64,000 nucleotides of DNA from Panax quinquefolius (Eukaryota > Streptophyta > Magnoliopsida > Apiales > Araliaceae): contig CM035169.1 of NCBI GenBank assembly GCA_020205615.1, positions 20,300,945 to 20,364,944 on the forward strand. The letters run 5' to 3'. Of the stretch, positions 38,570 to 50,400 are shown one piece after another. Under the pieces are notes generated by a model. It saw nothing but the letters and a program-made list of their open reading frames with translations. It was not told the origin of the DNA and did no database searches. A program made the translations under genes and the position numbers. Positions within the stretch are counted from its first letter, which is position 1; every line of letters starts with the position of its first letter.

Positions 38570-41303
38570 TGTGGCGCCCCAAAATAGGTATACATCACCC
38601 ATTCGAGGTTGTCAATACATGGTATGTAAACAACTACAACTTTATTATTACAATGAAGAAAGCGTGAGTTTGAATACAAATATTATCTTCTAGACAATAT
38701 CTATACTTAAATAAATCCTCATCACACTTATTGATACATTATTTTACAAAAATGGTGAGGACTACTAAACAATTCTTTCTAAAACCTACATTCCATACCC
38801 CACTCGTACTTCATATATTCTCGCCTCACGAGAAGAAAAATGAAATAAAAAGAAAAGGGTGAGCTCAACTAGCCCGAAAAAAGAATATTATGACTAAGAT
38901 AATATACAACAAATTACAGTTAGTCTTCAACGAGGAAAAATCTAATAGAATACAATAGACAACAAATTTTAAATCAATATTCGCAGAAGTGAAATAATAA
39001 TTCATTAGAAGAGTTAAGTAGAGAATGCAAACTACTATCTTCATGTATGAATTTAAAAGTTCATAAATCTATCTTTTATCCTGTAACATCAATCGATATA
39101 CATCTCGGAATCAAATATTCATCTTTGCACTACTGGCCAAAGATATTCATCGATTAAGTCAGTGTTCATCTAAACACATTCATCATCTGCACTACTGACC
39201 AAAGATATTCTTCAGAAATCATTCATCTTTTGACTACGTGCCAAAGATATTCAATAATATCATCATTTAAGGCGAGGATGATGAAAAATATTTTTAAAGA
39301 AATGAATCGATTGAAACAAAATGACAAGGATTAAGGATTAATGATTCGTACTTTGTTTTATCCATGTTCAAAAAAATACCTCAAAAATAATCATAGTGGT
39401 GTAAAATTTAAAAATGATCAAAACATGGATACAATCAAAAGCTAGTATCCGAATAGATATTTTGAGACGAAAAGAAGAAATTTTATTTTTAAATTGAACG
39501 ATCACAAGTATCGTGAATAGTCTGCAGTATCGTGAATAAGTAACTCGACACCAAAAGATAGAAATTTCCCAAAAAAACATCTTCACGCTTCATGAATAGT
39601 ACTCGTGAATAAAGAACTCTTCGTGAATAGTAACTCATGAATAGTAACTCGTGAATAGTAACTCATGAATAGTAACTCATGAATAGTAACTGAGCATGGA
39701 AAAGTTCCAAATTTGAAAAAAAGTTTCAACCAATATTTCACATAATGATATTGAAGAAATAATATCATTTGAGAAGAAAATAACATCCCTACCTCGAAAG
39801 ATTAGTACTTTAAATTTGGAATACTGATTTATAGTCTTTGAAGGAACTTGCGCAAATCTAACAATACTCAAAGTATACTCACAAGAATACGCTCAATATA
39901 TCGAGAGAGAAATAGAGAGAAACTTGGGTTTACGGTGTGTTTTCAATTCTAACCTAAGACCCTATTTATAGGAAAATGCTTAGAACACCAAAGTAGAAAA
40001 CCGAATATAATATTAATATATTTTTCACATTTTCTTTAGCCCACCTTGAACAACTGATCTCAGCCCATTTGAATCACATGTGAGGCCAACTTAGTTGCAA
40101 AAAAACGTTTTTCTCAAAATAATTAACTAAAACTCCCAAAAAATTAATTATTTGAACTTCAATAATTCATAATAAATAGCCTTTTATCAGAAAATTCAAA
40201 TCTCATGAGTTTTTATAGGAAATTCAATTCTCTACAACTTTGCAGAAGAAAGTTTTTCCAAATTCCAAACATAAATTGACCGAAATTCATAAAGCAGGCG
40301 ATTTTAAATTTATAATCAAATTTCGATTCAATAAATGGGGTCCACCGAGCATGTTTAACATGTTTTAAATATTTATTGCAACAAAAATACTCTTCCTCCT
40401 CGTATACTCATATATCCCACATTCGTTGTAAAAATATCACCATTATTATATTATTATAATATAATAATATATTTAAATAAATTATTTTATCGAGAAAAGA
40501 TAAAATTTCAATTTTCAACAATTGTCACATTAAAAATTTTCTCCATCTATATCCACATAAAATCAATATTTTTCTTATCATATGAATCAATAATTAATTA
40601 TTCACAAATAATATTACAAAATCACAATATTGGCAACTGTGCGGTTCCCAAGAAAAGGGGCTTTCAATAAGAATTTCTCCTTCTTGGTAGCGCAATTAGG
40701 TGACCAAACCTCTCCTTAGAGCGAACTTTCTAGACATTGCCAATAATGTTATCTAATAATATTATTCAGATAATATGAATTATTGCCGATAATAAAAAAA
40801 ATTTGTGTAATGACAATTATTGAAACAACAGCAATATATAAAATATCAACGCGATCAATTATTAAATTAATAAAATATTGAGCGATAATTACTGTAACCA
40901 TTATTGAGTAAGTGCCTTCTTACGTAAGAATCAATAATTGGTGCAATACTGGTGTCTTCTTGTGTTTTAACCAACCGAGTATTTTAACGGTATTAATTGT
41001 AATAACTACACCGTTATTTTTAAACAACTTATATTTGTCGTTTTCTTCATCCAATCGCTTTTCAGTTATGGGCCCACACATGGCATTTGCTACCGTCGCA
41101 TGCGAATATTCCCGAAGCGATGCGAATATTCCACGACCAAACGAATATTCTACAACAACAATGAATATTTTATAACCACTTGCTTATTTTGAAATATTTG
41201 CGTATTTTACCCCTAACTATCCACATTAATCAAATCAACCCTTACTATTTCAAAATAATAAATAGAAAATTAAATTTCATTAATAATAAGTTGGGGTCTT
41301 ACA
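38570..41303 (-). repeat. 5' LTR of element D
   Basis: 2734 bp, starting TGTGGCGCCCC and ending GGGGTCTTACA on the + strand. Long AT-rich stretches are identical to the 3' LTR, while short differences fall at GC-containing spots. A reverse TATA box is at 39962-39970 and a tandem GTGAATAGTAACTCAT-like array at about 39505-39695. Confidence 0.9.
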
Positions 41304-41963
41304 TTTGGCCAAGTAGTGCAAAAGATGAGCAGTGTTGAGATGAACACTGACCCATTGGTGATACAAATGAATATCTTTGGCCTGTAGTGCAAAGATGAAT
41401 ATTGATTAAAGATGTATATTGATTGTTGTTACAAGGATAAAATATTGATAATGGACTTTTAAATCTTAGAAGATAGTAGAACTCATTCTCTACTTGACTC
41501 TTCTAATGGATTGTTGTTTCCGCTGCAGTTGTTGATCTAAAACTTGTTGTCTATTATATTTTATCAGATTTTTCCCTGTTGAAAACTAATGATAATTTGT
41601 TGTATATTATCTTAGTCATAATATTCTTTACTGGGCTAGTTAAGCTCACCCTTTTTCCTTTTTGTTCCATTTTTCTTCTTAGGAGGTGAGAACATAGCAG
41701 GATCTAGTCGTGGTATGGAGTGATGGTTCTAGAAAGATGTTTTAGCAGTCCTCACTATTTCTGTAAAATAGTGTTTGAATAATTGTAATGAGGACTTATT
41801 TGAGTGTGGATATTGTCTAGAAGACAATATTTGTATTTAAACTCACAATATGTGTTGTCGTATTTTGCACGACAATTGTATTATTGAAGTTGTAGTTTGC
41901 TTTATGTACCATGTATTTGGTGACTCAGAATGGGTGTTGTATATCTATTTTGGGGGTGTCACA
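41304..41963 (+). repeat. 3' LTR of element A, second part
   Basis: Resumes with the TTTGG duplication and continues the stem-forming repeat that was interrupted at 31138. It ends TTTTGGGGGTGTCACA. CTAT follows, matching the bases before the 5' LTR. Together with 29306-31138 it restores one LTR of 2488 bp. Confidence 0.88.
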
Positions 41964-42720
41964 CTATTAATCAGACTTTGAAATTTTTAGTCAACTGATT
42001 AGCTACTTTTATAGATAAATTACAAATTATAATATTATATATTCAAAACCTTATATTGTGGTTAATGTGATTAATTAGCTTGAAAGATGGAATTCCAACA
42101 ACAACAAAAAAAAATAGAAAAACACCGATTTAATAATCTTGATAGGATAGAACTATGGTCACTATAGTGGGATCCAAAAAAAATTATTTTATTTCTTTAG
42201 TTTTTTATTTTTAATTAGTTTACAGAGAGAATTGCTATCATTTTTTTGCTCCACTTTGATGATAAAGCGAAATCAAGAGAAAAGCAAAAGAGAAAAAAAA
42301 TACATAAAAAATAGAAAGCGAAAGGAAAACAAATAACCCCCGAATATTACAGAGTGAGGGATCATATGATCCCCCTAGACCCATTTGGTTCCGCCAATGC
42401 TCTAATGAACCATAAATATAAGAGGTTAATCCTTTTGGATCAATATAAGATTTCAAATTAATATACTGATATCTAATTTTTATGTCCATTTAGAAGAGCT
42501 CGAGATAATGGATTTGGGTCATAATTTGTCAGCATTAACATTAAAACGTATGGTTGAGTTGAGTTACTTATAAGTATTAACCTAGCTAGCTAGCTAGCTC
42601 TTATTAGGTGGTAAATGTCAACTTAGAGACCTATAGCGCGCATGTGTAGTGTGGGAACATGCAATGTCTAGTGCTCAATTGAAAATTGCAACGTCTACCC
42701 GTGTCGTGCCCTGCTGCTAC
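41964..42720. other. Region upstream of the sulfotransferase
   Basis: Mostly AT-rich sequence. A segment at 42238-42489 is open for 83 codons on the - strand and has a different composition, with a hydrophobic C-terminal half (FVFLSLSIFYVFF). I recognise no family. An organelle-derived insert is one possibility I cannot confirm. An (AGCT)4 tract lies at 42583-42599. Confidence 0.35.
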
Positions 42721-42728
42721 ATTTCATA

Positions 42729-42738
42729 TATATAAATA
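42729..42738 (+). promoter_or_regulatory. TATA box of the sulfotransferase gene
   Basis: TATATAAATA lies 75-84 bp upstream of the start codon, which would place transcription initiation near 42760 and give a leader of about 50 bases. Confidence 0.65.
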
Positions 42739-42795
42739 GGTAGTCTTCTATACACTTGTATAATATTATATTATTCTCTATTCAATTCAATTCTC

Positions 42796-42812
42796 AGCTA
42801 GCTAGCTAGCTC
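42796..42812 (+). repeat. Self-complementary AGCT repeat just before the start codon
   Basis: AGCTAGCTAGCTAGCTC runs right up to the ATG. A similar tract is at 42583-42599, upstream of the TATA box. AGCT is its own reverse complement, so the leader tract could fold or pair with another copy of the transcript. Confidence 0.7.
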
Positions 42813-43739
42813 ATGGAGAATTTAGACGATGATTTTCTGTCATCAGTACCAAAAGAAAAGTGGTGGGGAGATTTAGACGACGTTCTCTACCAAGTTGATG
42901 GCTATTGGTTTAGACTCCCATATCTTCAAGGAACTCGCAACTTTCTTAAACACTTCAACCCACTTCCTAATGATGTAATCTTAGCTTCTTTCCCCAAAAC
43001 CGGCACAACATGGCTCAAATCTCTCCTCTTTTCCATCATTAATCGCTCTTCCAAACACTACTTAATCTCTAACCATCCCCACGACCTCGTTCCATCGCTA
43101 GAACTTCAAGTCTATGGACCTAATCCAATTCCTCCTCCTAACAATGTAACTGCTCATGCCACTACCACTAGGATCTTTAGTACACACATACCTTACCATA
43201 TTCTAGCCAAAACTCCCCTCCATAAGGTTGTATACGTTACAAGAAATCCAAAAGACGCCCTCATTTCGTTGTGGCATTTTGTGGGGAAAGCCAAAATTGA
43301 GGCATGGCCACTAGAGTTGGCTGTGGACAAGTTTTGCAGCGGCGTTGTACCTTATGGTCCTTACTACGATCACGTTTTAGGGTACCGAAAAGAGAGCTTG
43401 GAGAGGCCACAAAAAGTTTTCTTTATCACCTACGAAGAACTGAAGAGTGACACCAAGAATCAAGTGAAGAGATTGGCCGAGTTCTTGTGTTGTCCTTTTG
43501 AAAATGAAGAGGGATTAGTAGAGGAGATTGTGAAAAGTTGTGCTATTGAGACGTTGAAGAAGCATGAGGTGAACAAGTCTAGTGAGTTGCCAAGTTGGTT
43601 TGAATTGCCTTATAATTCCTTCTTCAGGCAAGGTGAGGTTGGGGATTATAAGAATTACCTGAGCTCTGATATGATCGACCGGATGGACGCCATTACACGG
43701 GAGAAATTTCATGGGTCGGGTTTCATGTTCGGAATTTAG
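42813..43739 (+). CDS. Cytosolic sulfotransferase (plant SOT family)
   Basis: A single-exon gene of 308 codons, within the usual plant SOT range. The family transfers a sulfonate group from PAPS to a hydroxyl of a small molecule such as a flavonoid, jasmonate, steroid or desulfo-glucosinolate, in the cytosol. The 5'-phosphosulfate loop PKTGTTWLK is at residues 61-69. The likely catalytic His is H125 (STHIPYH). The 3'-phosphate motif RNPKDALIS is at 144-152. The C-terminal PAPS motif reads RQGEVGDYKN at 272-281, with Tyr where GDWKN is usual. No signal peptide or membrane segment is visible. The start fits the TATA box and leader, and the frame has no breaks. Lack of introns is common in this family. 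The substrate cannot be deduced. It faces AUG5 tail to tail and lies 850 bp from the edge of the retrotransposon stack. Confidence 0.95.
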   Translation: MENLDDDFLSSVPKEKWWGDLDDVLYQVDGYWFRLPYLQGTRNFLKHFNPLPNDVILASFPKTGTTWLKSLLFSIINRSSKHYLISNHPHDLVPSLELQVYGPNPIPPPNNVTAHATTTRIFSTHIPYHILAKTPLHKVVYVTRNPKDALISLWHFVGKAKIEAWPLELAVDKFCSGVVPYGPYYDHVLGYRKESLERPQKVFFITYEELKSDTKNQVKRLAEFLCCPFENEEGLVEEIVKSCAIETLKKHEVNKSSELPSWFELPYNSFFRQGEVGDYKNYLSSDMIDRMDAITREKFHGSGFMFGI

Positions 43740-43761
43740 TTTGTGATTTTTTATCTACTGC

Positions 43762-43767
43762 AATAAA
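43762..43767 (+). terminator. Polyadenylation signal of the sulfotransferase gene
   Basis: AATAAA starts 23 bp after the stop codon, followed by a T-rich stretch. Confidence 0.5.
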
Positions 43768-44484
43768 ATGTTGCGTTTGTTTCTGTTTTCCTTCAGCCAT
43801 ATAATATAATAATCATTAACAAAATATAAAGTCCTTTTTCTTTGGGGAGTTGTTCTTTCTCCATTTTCAACAGATAATTGTACTATATGAATTGAATGTT
43901 GTACGTATCCACTTGCACTACCTGGAAATATCTTTTCCGTTGCCCATTAGAGAGGGCATGGGAACATTACTGCTGAAAGTAAAATACACACAACATTTCT
44001 CCCTTGATAGTGCGAGTCACAAACAATAAACGCCCATTTAGTTTACACACCAACTGTTTTCTCTTGATAATAATATATCAGAAATCATTCCATCGTCCTT
44101 TTAGCAGAACAAATAAAAGAAACTTGCAAATACAACCCCTCTATAGTTATACAATAAAAATGTCTATAACACAAACCCAATAAAGTGGCTTATTATACAA
44201 AGATCCTTAGAAAGGAAGAACCAACAATGGATTCTGTACATGTACCCAAAGGGGAAGCAAGGATTTCCCAGCTACACCCAAGATTCATCCAACAAATAGA
44301 GAAACCAAAAGCCCCTCCCAGTCACGCTTCCCTGTGAACTTCTCTCCAAACTCCACTCTCAGGTATTCAATATATAGTTGCACCAGCAGACTCCCAAGAA
44401 TATTATACCCAGGTAAGGTAATATTTCATGCGGTATACAAGTGGAAAATTAACAGAGGCAAAAACAGAGATTCTAAGGTTATAT
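43768..44484. other. Convergent intergenic and 3'-UTR region
   Basis: Lies between the sulfotransferase stop and the AUG5 stop and should contain both 3' untranslated regions. No separate gene is seen. Confidence 0.5.
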
Positions 44485-47400
44485 TCATAGAAGTTCCTTA
44501 TCATAAAAAGCAAGAAGCTGCTTTACATGATTATGCCAAGCGGCAACATTTTGTCCATCAACAGTAACCCAGTCAACAATAGTTGATGCTGGTTGTTCCC
44601 ACCATTCATCAAGCTGCGCAAAAATGTCATGGCATGAAGATCTAAAATTCAATTAAGTAGAAAACCATTAAACAAACAAACAAAAAATCAAATGGAGTAT
44701 CCGTGTTTTACTACTTTCACCCTCATCTTCAGAAGAATAAAATGGAGAAAGCAACCTAAGAGAATGAATATAGGGGATAAAAACAGCCAATTTACTGGCA
44801 TATGTGTAGAAAGTTTTTACATAGTAAGCCAAGTTATACACAAGGCAGGAAAGCTGAAAAAGAATTGCAGGCAGGATTTAACATTCAAGTAGGTTCTACC
44901 AACAATAACACCAATGATGATTTGACTGAGGCATGGTGTTTTAAGGCAATGGTAAATAAGAGCTCAGCACTAAAGCTGACAAATGTTTAATTGATGACAA
45001 GATACCTTCAAGTAAGTGCACAAGACTCTTCCAAATAGCAAGGTGCGGGAAAGACAACTTCAAGTAATATACTAGTAAATTTTACTTATCAAAAAATAAT
45101 GTAGTGATAAATTTTATGACTTCAGTTGCGGTGAAGTGTTGATTACTTACCAGCCCCCCCACATATTTGCAATCTTCATGGCATTTCTGAGCATTCATAA
45201 CTCCACTCTTCAGTTCAGGTAACCATTTCTCTGCAACAGTTTTCTCTTGTTCAGCAGCCAAATTCAAACAATAACTTGTTGTCCTGCAACATGCAGTCAT
45301 TGAGTGTCAATAATTATTTGAAGTTGGTATCCAAGTTAAAAAAAATTACAAATTCATTTTAAACAAGCTGTGTTATTCTTAAAGGTTCAAAATTGTTCAA
45401 AAAATGAATATCAAGAATTTAATTCAATATTAAAACTTAAGAAACTAAACATAAACACATACATCATAATATAAAAAAATGAAAAGCAGATAGTCTGTTT
45501 TTTGAGTATGAGGGTTCGATGCAGAGAGGGGCCTAGCATCCCCACACATATAAGTAAGAGAAGTCTGTGTTGTTTAGCATCAGACCTCCACACACAGAAG
45601 TTGTTTAGCATCAGAACAATTGGAAGAATAAGCTCTAAGAACAGATTCCATCATTCCATAAGAGAAATATGATTATAGCATCAAGCTAATGACAAATATT
45701 CAGGAAAAGACCATGCCTTCTCTCCCCTTTCATGGGTATAGGACCCTTTTAATTTACAAAACCACCCATTTTCACTGGCTTTTTTTGCATTGCTTTAAAT
45801 TTATAGGGAGCATGAGTAAAACAACTCTTCTGCAATTAATGTTCTAAGAGGAAAAGGAACAAGATCAGCTGCACCTTTCATACTCTTGTTGCACATGATA
45901 AGCATGATTTAACAAAGCATGACCACTTTCAACTAGATCCTGACGAATATAGACCAAATTGATTGCGTTTGCCAAGTCATCCAATACACAAGCCTCTGAA
46001 CCGCGAAGTTTCAAACAAAACTCCATAGATTCCAATACCGATGCTAAACCAGCATCTGAACCTTCCAAACCTGATACAATGCAATCCAGTTGCATAAAAC
46101 ATGTACCAGCGATGAGAAGCGAAAAAGGTGGGGAGAGCAATAATAGAGGAAACTAGTAGTGATATATCACACAGAAAGCCATCAATTGCAGGAACAGGAG
46201 TTTACACGAGAAAAAAACAAGAGGTGTAAATACCTTCTAGTATTGCCATTCTAAAATAAAGAAGAAAATTGAAGTAAAAATGGAAAAACAACTAAGATAA
46301 TGACCACCATTGGTGTCAGAATTTTTTAAAATAAATGCTATTAATGACTAACATGTTCAAGAATTATTGGTTTCAGCAAATCTTCGAAATGTAATAACTC
46401 AGAAACCTATTCATGTGATGATGTGATCACTCTAGCCAACAAATTTTACCGTAATTCCAATTTTAATTCTCTGTACCCCATGTTGGCTTAAACTTCTCAC
46501 ATACTTGAGGCTACTCAAGAAGAAGAAAAACTTGAAGCATTATAATCCATGCAATTTATCACACCTTTTAAACATAAACTAGAACACACCTGCAGGGTAT
46601 TGAAGAGCAGCAGAAACACGACATATGGAAGGAATAGCAGATGGATCTCTAGCACTGGCTCTTGCTGTCAACATAGCAGCATTTTTTTCAGCAGCAGCAA
46701 CTGCTTCAGGGCCTGTAGATCCATTAGCACCCATGGACTCCAAGAGTGCCTGGTTAAAGATTTAATCATGTGTGAGAAGCATTAAAGGATTGCAGATATG
46801 TACTGCAAATGGGTATCAATTTAGACCAGTGTATTCCAACCTCTACTAGTTGTTAGACATAACCATTATCCTTGTGATGATATATTGATACACATTGTTT
46901 AGGAAGGAATATTATTACAAACAAATGCACATTGATATGCCAATATAGTTTTGCAAACAATGACAGAGTATTTTACCCTCTAACACATTGTTTAGGAAGA
47001 AATACTATTGCACACAAGTGTCTATCTCTGCTTGTACTTGATAACACCTAGACATCATACCTTGTTAAAACAACATGAAGTGTTTAGTCACATGTTCGTT
47101 TATGAAGTTACTGACAAAATCATTTATAATTTGATCTCCAAACACTAATTTGCTCCTAAAAAATATATAGATGTACACTTTGTAGTCTATCAAATACAGA
47201 ACCAATTACAATTATGAAAGAGAGATAATAAATATGTGCATTGAAAATTCAAAAAAGTATTGATACAGAGCACAACTATCTTTTGTTAGTACAAAAACAC
47301 AATATTCCCGAGAAGAAATAAATATTTAAGTAGTATATTCCAATCCATGAATCAAACATATAATAAAAACAATATTTCATTGCAACCAAAGCAATAAAAT

Positions 47401-50400
47401 TGCATCCTCGGAGAGCTAGATATGGTACTAATTAGTAAGCAGTTGAGATAATCACTCTAACATTTCATTATGTTAGTTAAATCACCTGTGGAGTTGATGG
47501 AAGCATGTAGAGGCTGTTATCTGGACTTCGGTAGAAAGCTGACACTTCTTTATCTATAAGATCTTTGGCATCATTTGATATGTCCACAACAACTGTACAT
47601 GCTGGAATTATGGAGCCTGATGCATACTCCCTGGCAGCCAATGGCTGCTGACTCCAAAAGGTGGCAGCAGCCTACAATGTGACAAGAATTAAGAAAAAAA
47701 TGCTTTATAATTCAGCAAAAGACACCATTTTAAGATGATGCTTACCAACAATATTACATAGCTTACAAGATAACAGAGAATGAACAAGCGAATAACATTA
47801 CAACAATTGGCAAGCATCAAAGCATTAAGGCATATCACTGAATATGTCAGTTGTCAAAGAATACCATTTAATATGACAATCTTGTAGTCCATTAACTTGA
47901 AGAAATACGCCACCAAAAAGAGCAAATAACATCAACGCGTTCCCTTCATGATGAATTTGTTGATAAATTCCTACGAACTTCTCTTTGCATTAGTAGAAAA
48001 TGAAGTTGCAACCTCAAACAGCTAACTCCAAACTATTTTATCTACTAATTAGATTGTGGTTCCTTGCAGAAAAGTAATTGTTCAGAAACTTTTCCTGTTG
48101 CATCTTCCTATTTAAGCATGGCATAAATAGTAAAAAAAACAAATGCAGACCGACAAACAAACAAGAAAAAGTAACTTCCAAATAAAGAAAGAAATACATG
48201 CCAGCCACATATATTTTAATTCTCAACAATTTAAACAAATATCTCTCAGCTGGTAGGTTTTACAAATTATGTCACTTTCACTTGAATAACTACCTCACAG
48301 GTTCACATAGGATCTCAGCTTAATGAATATAGAGTGGTAAAGAATTATATTAGATACACAGGGGTGAAGCCGACAATTGAAAATAAGAGGGGGAAATTTT
48401 TGGCTTCTTAACTAAGGGGCAAACCTGGCACAGTTATAAACTTTTTTCGTAATTATAGAAACTCTTTAAGTAGAAAGTCCTGTGGGGAAATTTTCCCACT
48501 AAGAGAATATGTTCCTTTGCCCATGCATACTAAGAGTCTAAGACACCACCACAATCATGGGAAATGATAGAAAGAAGGAACTCAGGAAGCTTAGTGGTGT
48601 AGTTGATTAATTAATTTATCTTACAAACTTAAGGTTTGATTGGGTTCTGGGCATCAAAAATAAAACTTATGGCAGAGGCATCTCACCAAGTTTGCCTTAA
48701 GTAGAGCAGTATAGATTGATTCAAGTTCTGATCTACGAGCATCAAACTCTTCAATCTTTTTCCACTTCTTTCTCAAGGAATCTTCAGCTTCCTTCCTCTC
48801 CGCGCAGAACTTGTTCAAGCGTTGTACTTCAGAGATCAGTGTATTCAAGCTAGCCCTCAATCCAGCAGTTTCTCTTTCCTTGGACCAAACTTCCAACTGG
48901 AAAGAAAAAGAACAGAATCACCATGAAACCTCTTACAGGACTTGGAATAATAAATGCAAGCTACATTCACAAGGTTTTAGTCCAACCTAGAAAGAGATAA
49001 TTATATCCACAAGAAAATTTGTGTAATCTTCCCTATTAATACAAGTAAATGCAATGAGATATTGTACAATCTTATTGCAAAACTATTTTGAAATGAATTG
49101 ACAGAAACCAAACATAGAAGCTCTCGTTGTGACAACTAATTTTCAAATGGTCATGATAAATGTTTCAGCTTAACCAATAGATTCTTCAATTCAAAAAGCT
49201 TGGTCTTATCATCAAAGAAGCAGCAGAATAGGAACTTAGTAGCAGAAAGGATAAGATAAATACAAAAAAGCATAACAGCCTGGCAACCCATTTTGTAAAG
49301 ATCTCACAACCTATCTTACCCTCCAATGTTGAAAAGAAAGCTCCAAGGGCTGCATCTTAAAGATTGTCCACGTTTTACCACGGAGAAATTTACCCCTAAC
49401 ATTTAGAAACAGAGCTAGTAGGTCTTTATCTGTTTCGGCTATTTGTGCAGCCTAGACTACCCAATATCAACCCAACTATTTTGCTCTAGAGACGGTAATT
49501 CAACTTCTGCAACATCAAGAAGCACATATATCAAACAGATCGAGGCTATCATATGTAGCGATCAGTAGAAATATCTACCTGTTTCCTTTTTTCTTTTTCA
49601 ATTGGGAGAAGAGGGGAAAGAAATAGAGAAGAAAATATAAAACAAAATTAAGAACATGAACCATAAGTCACCCAGTTATATGCAGATACGACTGCAAGAA
49701 ACCGCGGCAGCACTCCATTCTATGATTCTATCTATAGTAAATAATTCTAAGCTTCATATCTTTAAAACAGAGATAAGAAGATAATGAAAAATCTAGGAAG
49801 ATATCAACAGTGAGATGTTTAGTTAACCTTGTATGCTTCTCATGTACATTGGTTGCAAGTAATTCTGTTCCTCTTTGAGTTATTGTGTAAATGTTTACTT
49901 ATGTTAAAAACTACCCACAGCCTAGGCTGCCTTCTCTTCTTAACCAAAACTAATAAGTTCCAAGAACCAAGGAGATCATTGGTAAACCAAAAAACAATGT
50001 ATCCCTTAATCAGATTACTGACAAAGCATACTACCTCCAATTGCCTGAGATTGCTCATGTTTTGAGATGTGCCTCCTACTACAAGTGAATGTGAAGAAAC
50101 TGCATCGCCACTTCCATGCAGACGCTTCAAAAGCTTTTGACACATACTTTTCGCTTCTGCAGCTTTGTTCAGTGCATCTTCAGTAGCCACAAATTGCTGA
50201 ACATGTGCCTTCTGTAGAAATAAAAAAAGTATGAGATATTAAACATTTTCCCCTTGATTGGTATAAGATATCAATAAACTTATAGGCAGGAAGAGCACAA
50301 TACGGCCATAACCACGCCAATAGCAAATAATTGACTAAGGAACCTATGAGAACAACATAGCTCAGCTCTGTGAGATAGCATGTGAAATGACTTCCACAGT

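Larger units (their letters stand above)
31139..41303 (-). mobile_element. Complete reverse gypsy element D nested in the 3' LTR of A
   Basis: 10165 bp with both LTRs (31139-33824 and 38570-41303), polypurine tract, pol, gag and PBS, all reading on the - strand. It is flanked by TTTGG on both sides (31134-31138 and 41304-41308), a clean 5-bp target duplication. Domain order on the - strand is gag (from 38379), zinc knuckles (about 37310-37395), protease (about 36950-37150), RT (about 35950-36560), RNase H (about 35295-35980), integrase (about 34400-35260) and chromodomain-like end (about 33870-34080). Frameshifts are many, so it looks inactive as sequenced. The LTR type is that of A and G. 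Confidence 0.9.

Noticed and set aside
45411..48238. Short frames inside AUG5 introns
   Set aside because: They lie between exons with good splice sites, are under 80 codons and resemble no known protein.
49840..50190. Treating the 116-codon frame as a separate gene
   Set aside because: Only its first part is AUG5 exon 4; the rest reads into intron 4 past a good donor (GGAG|GTAGTA).
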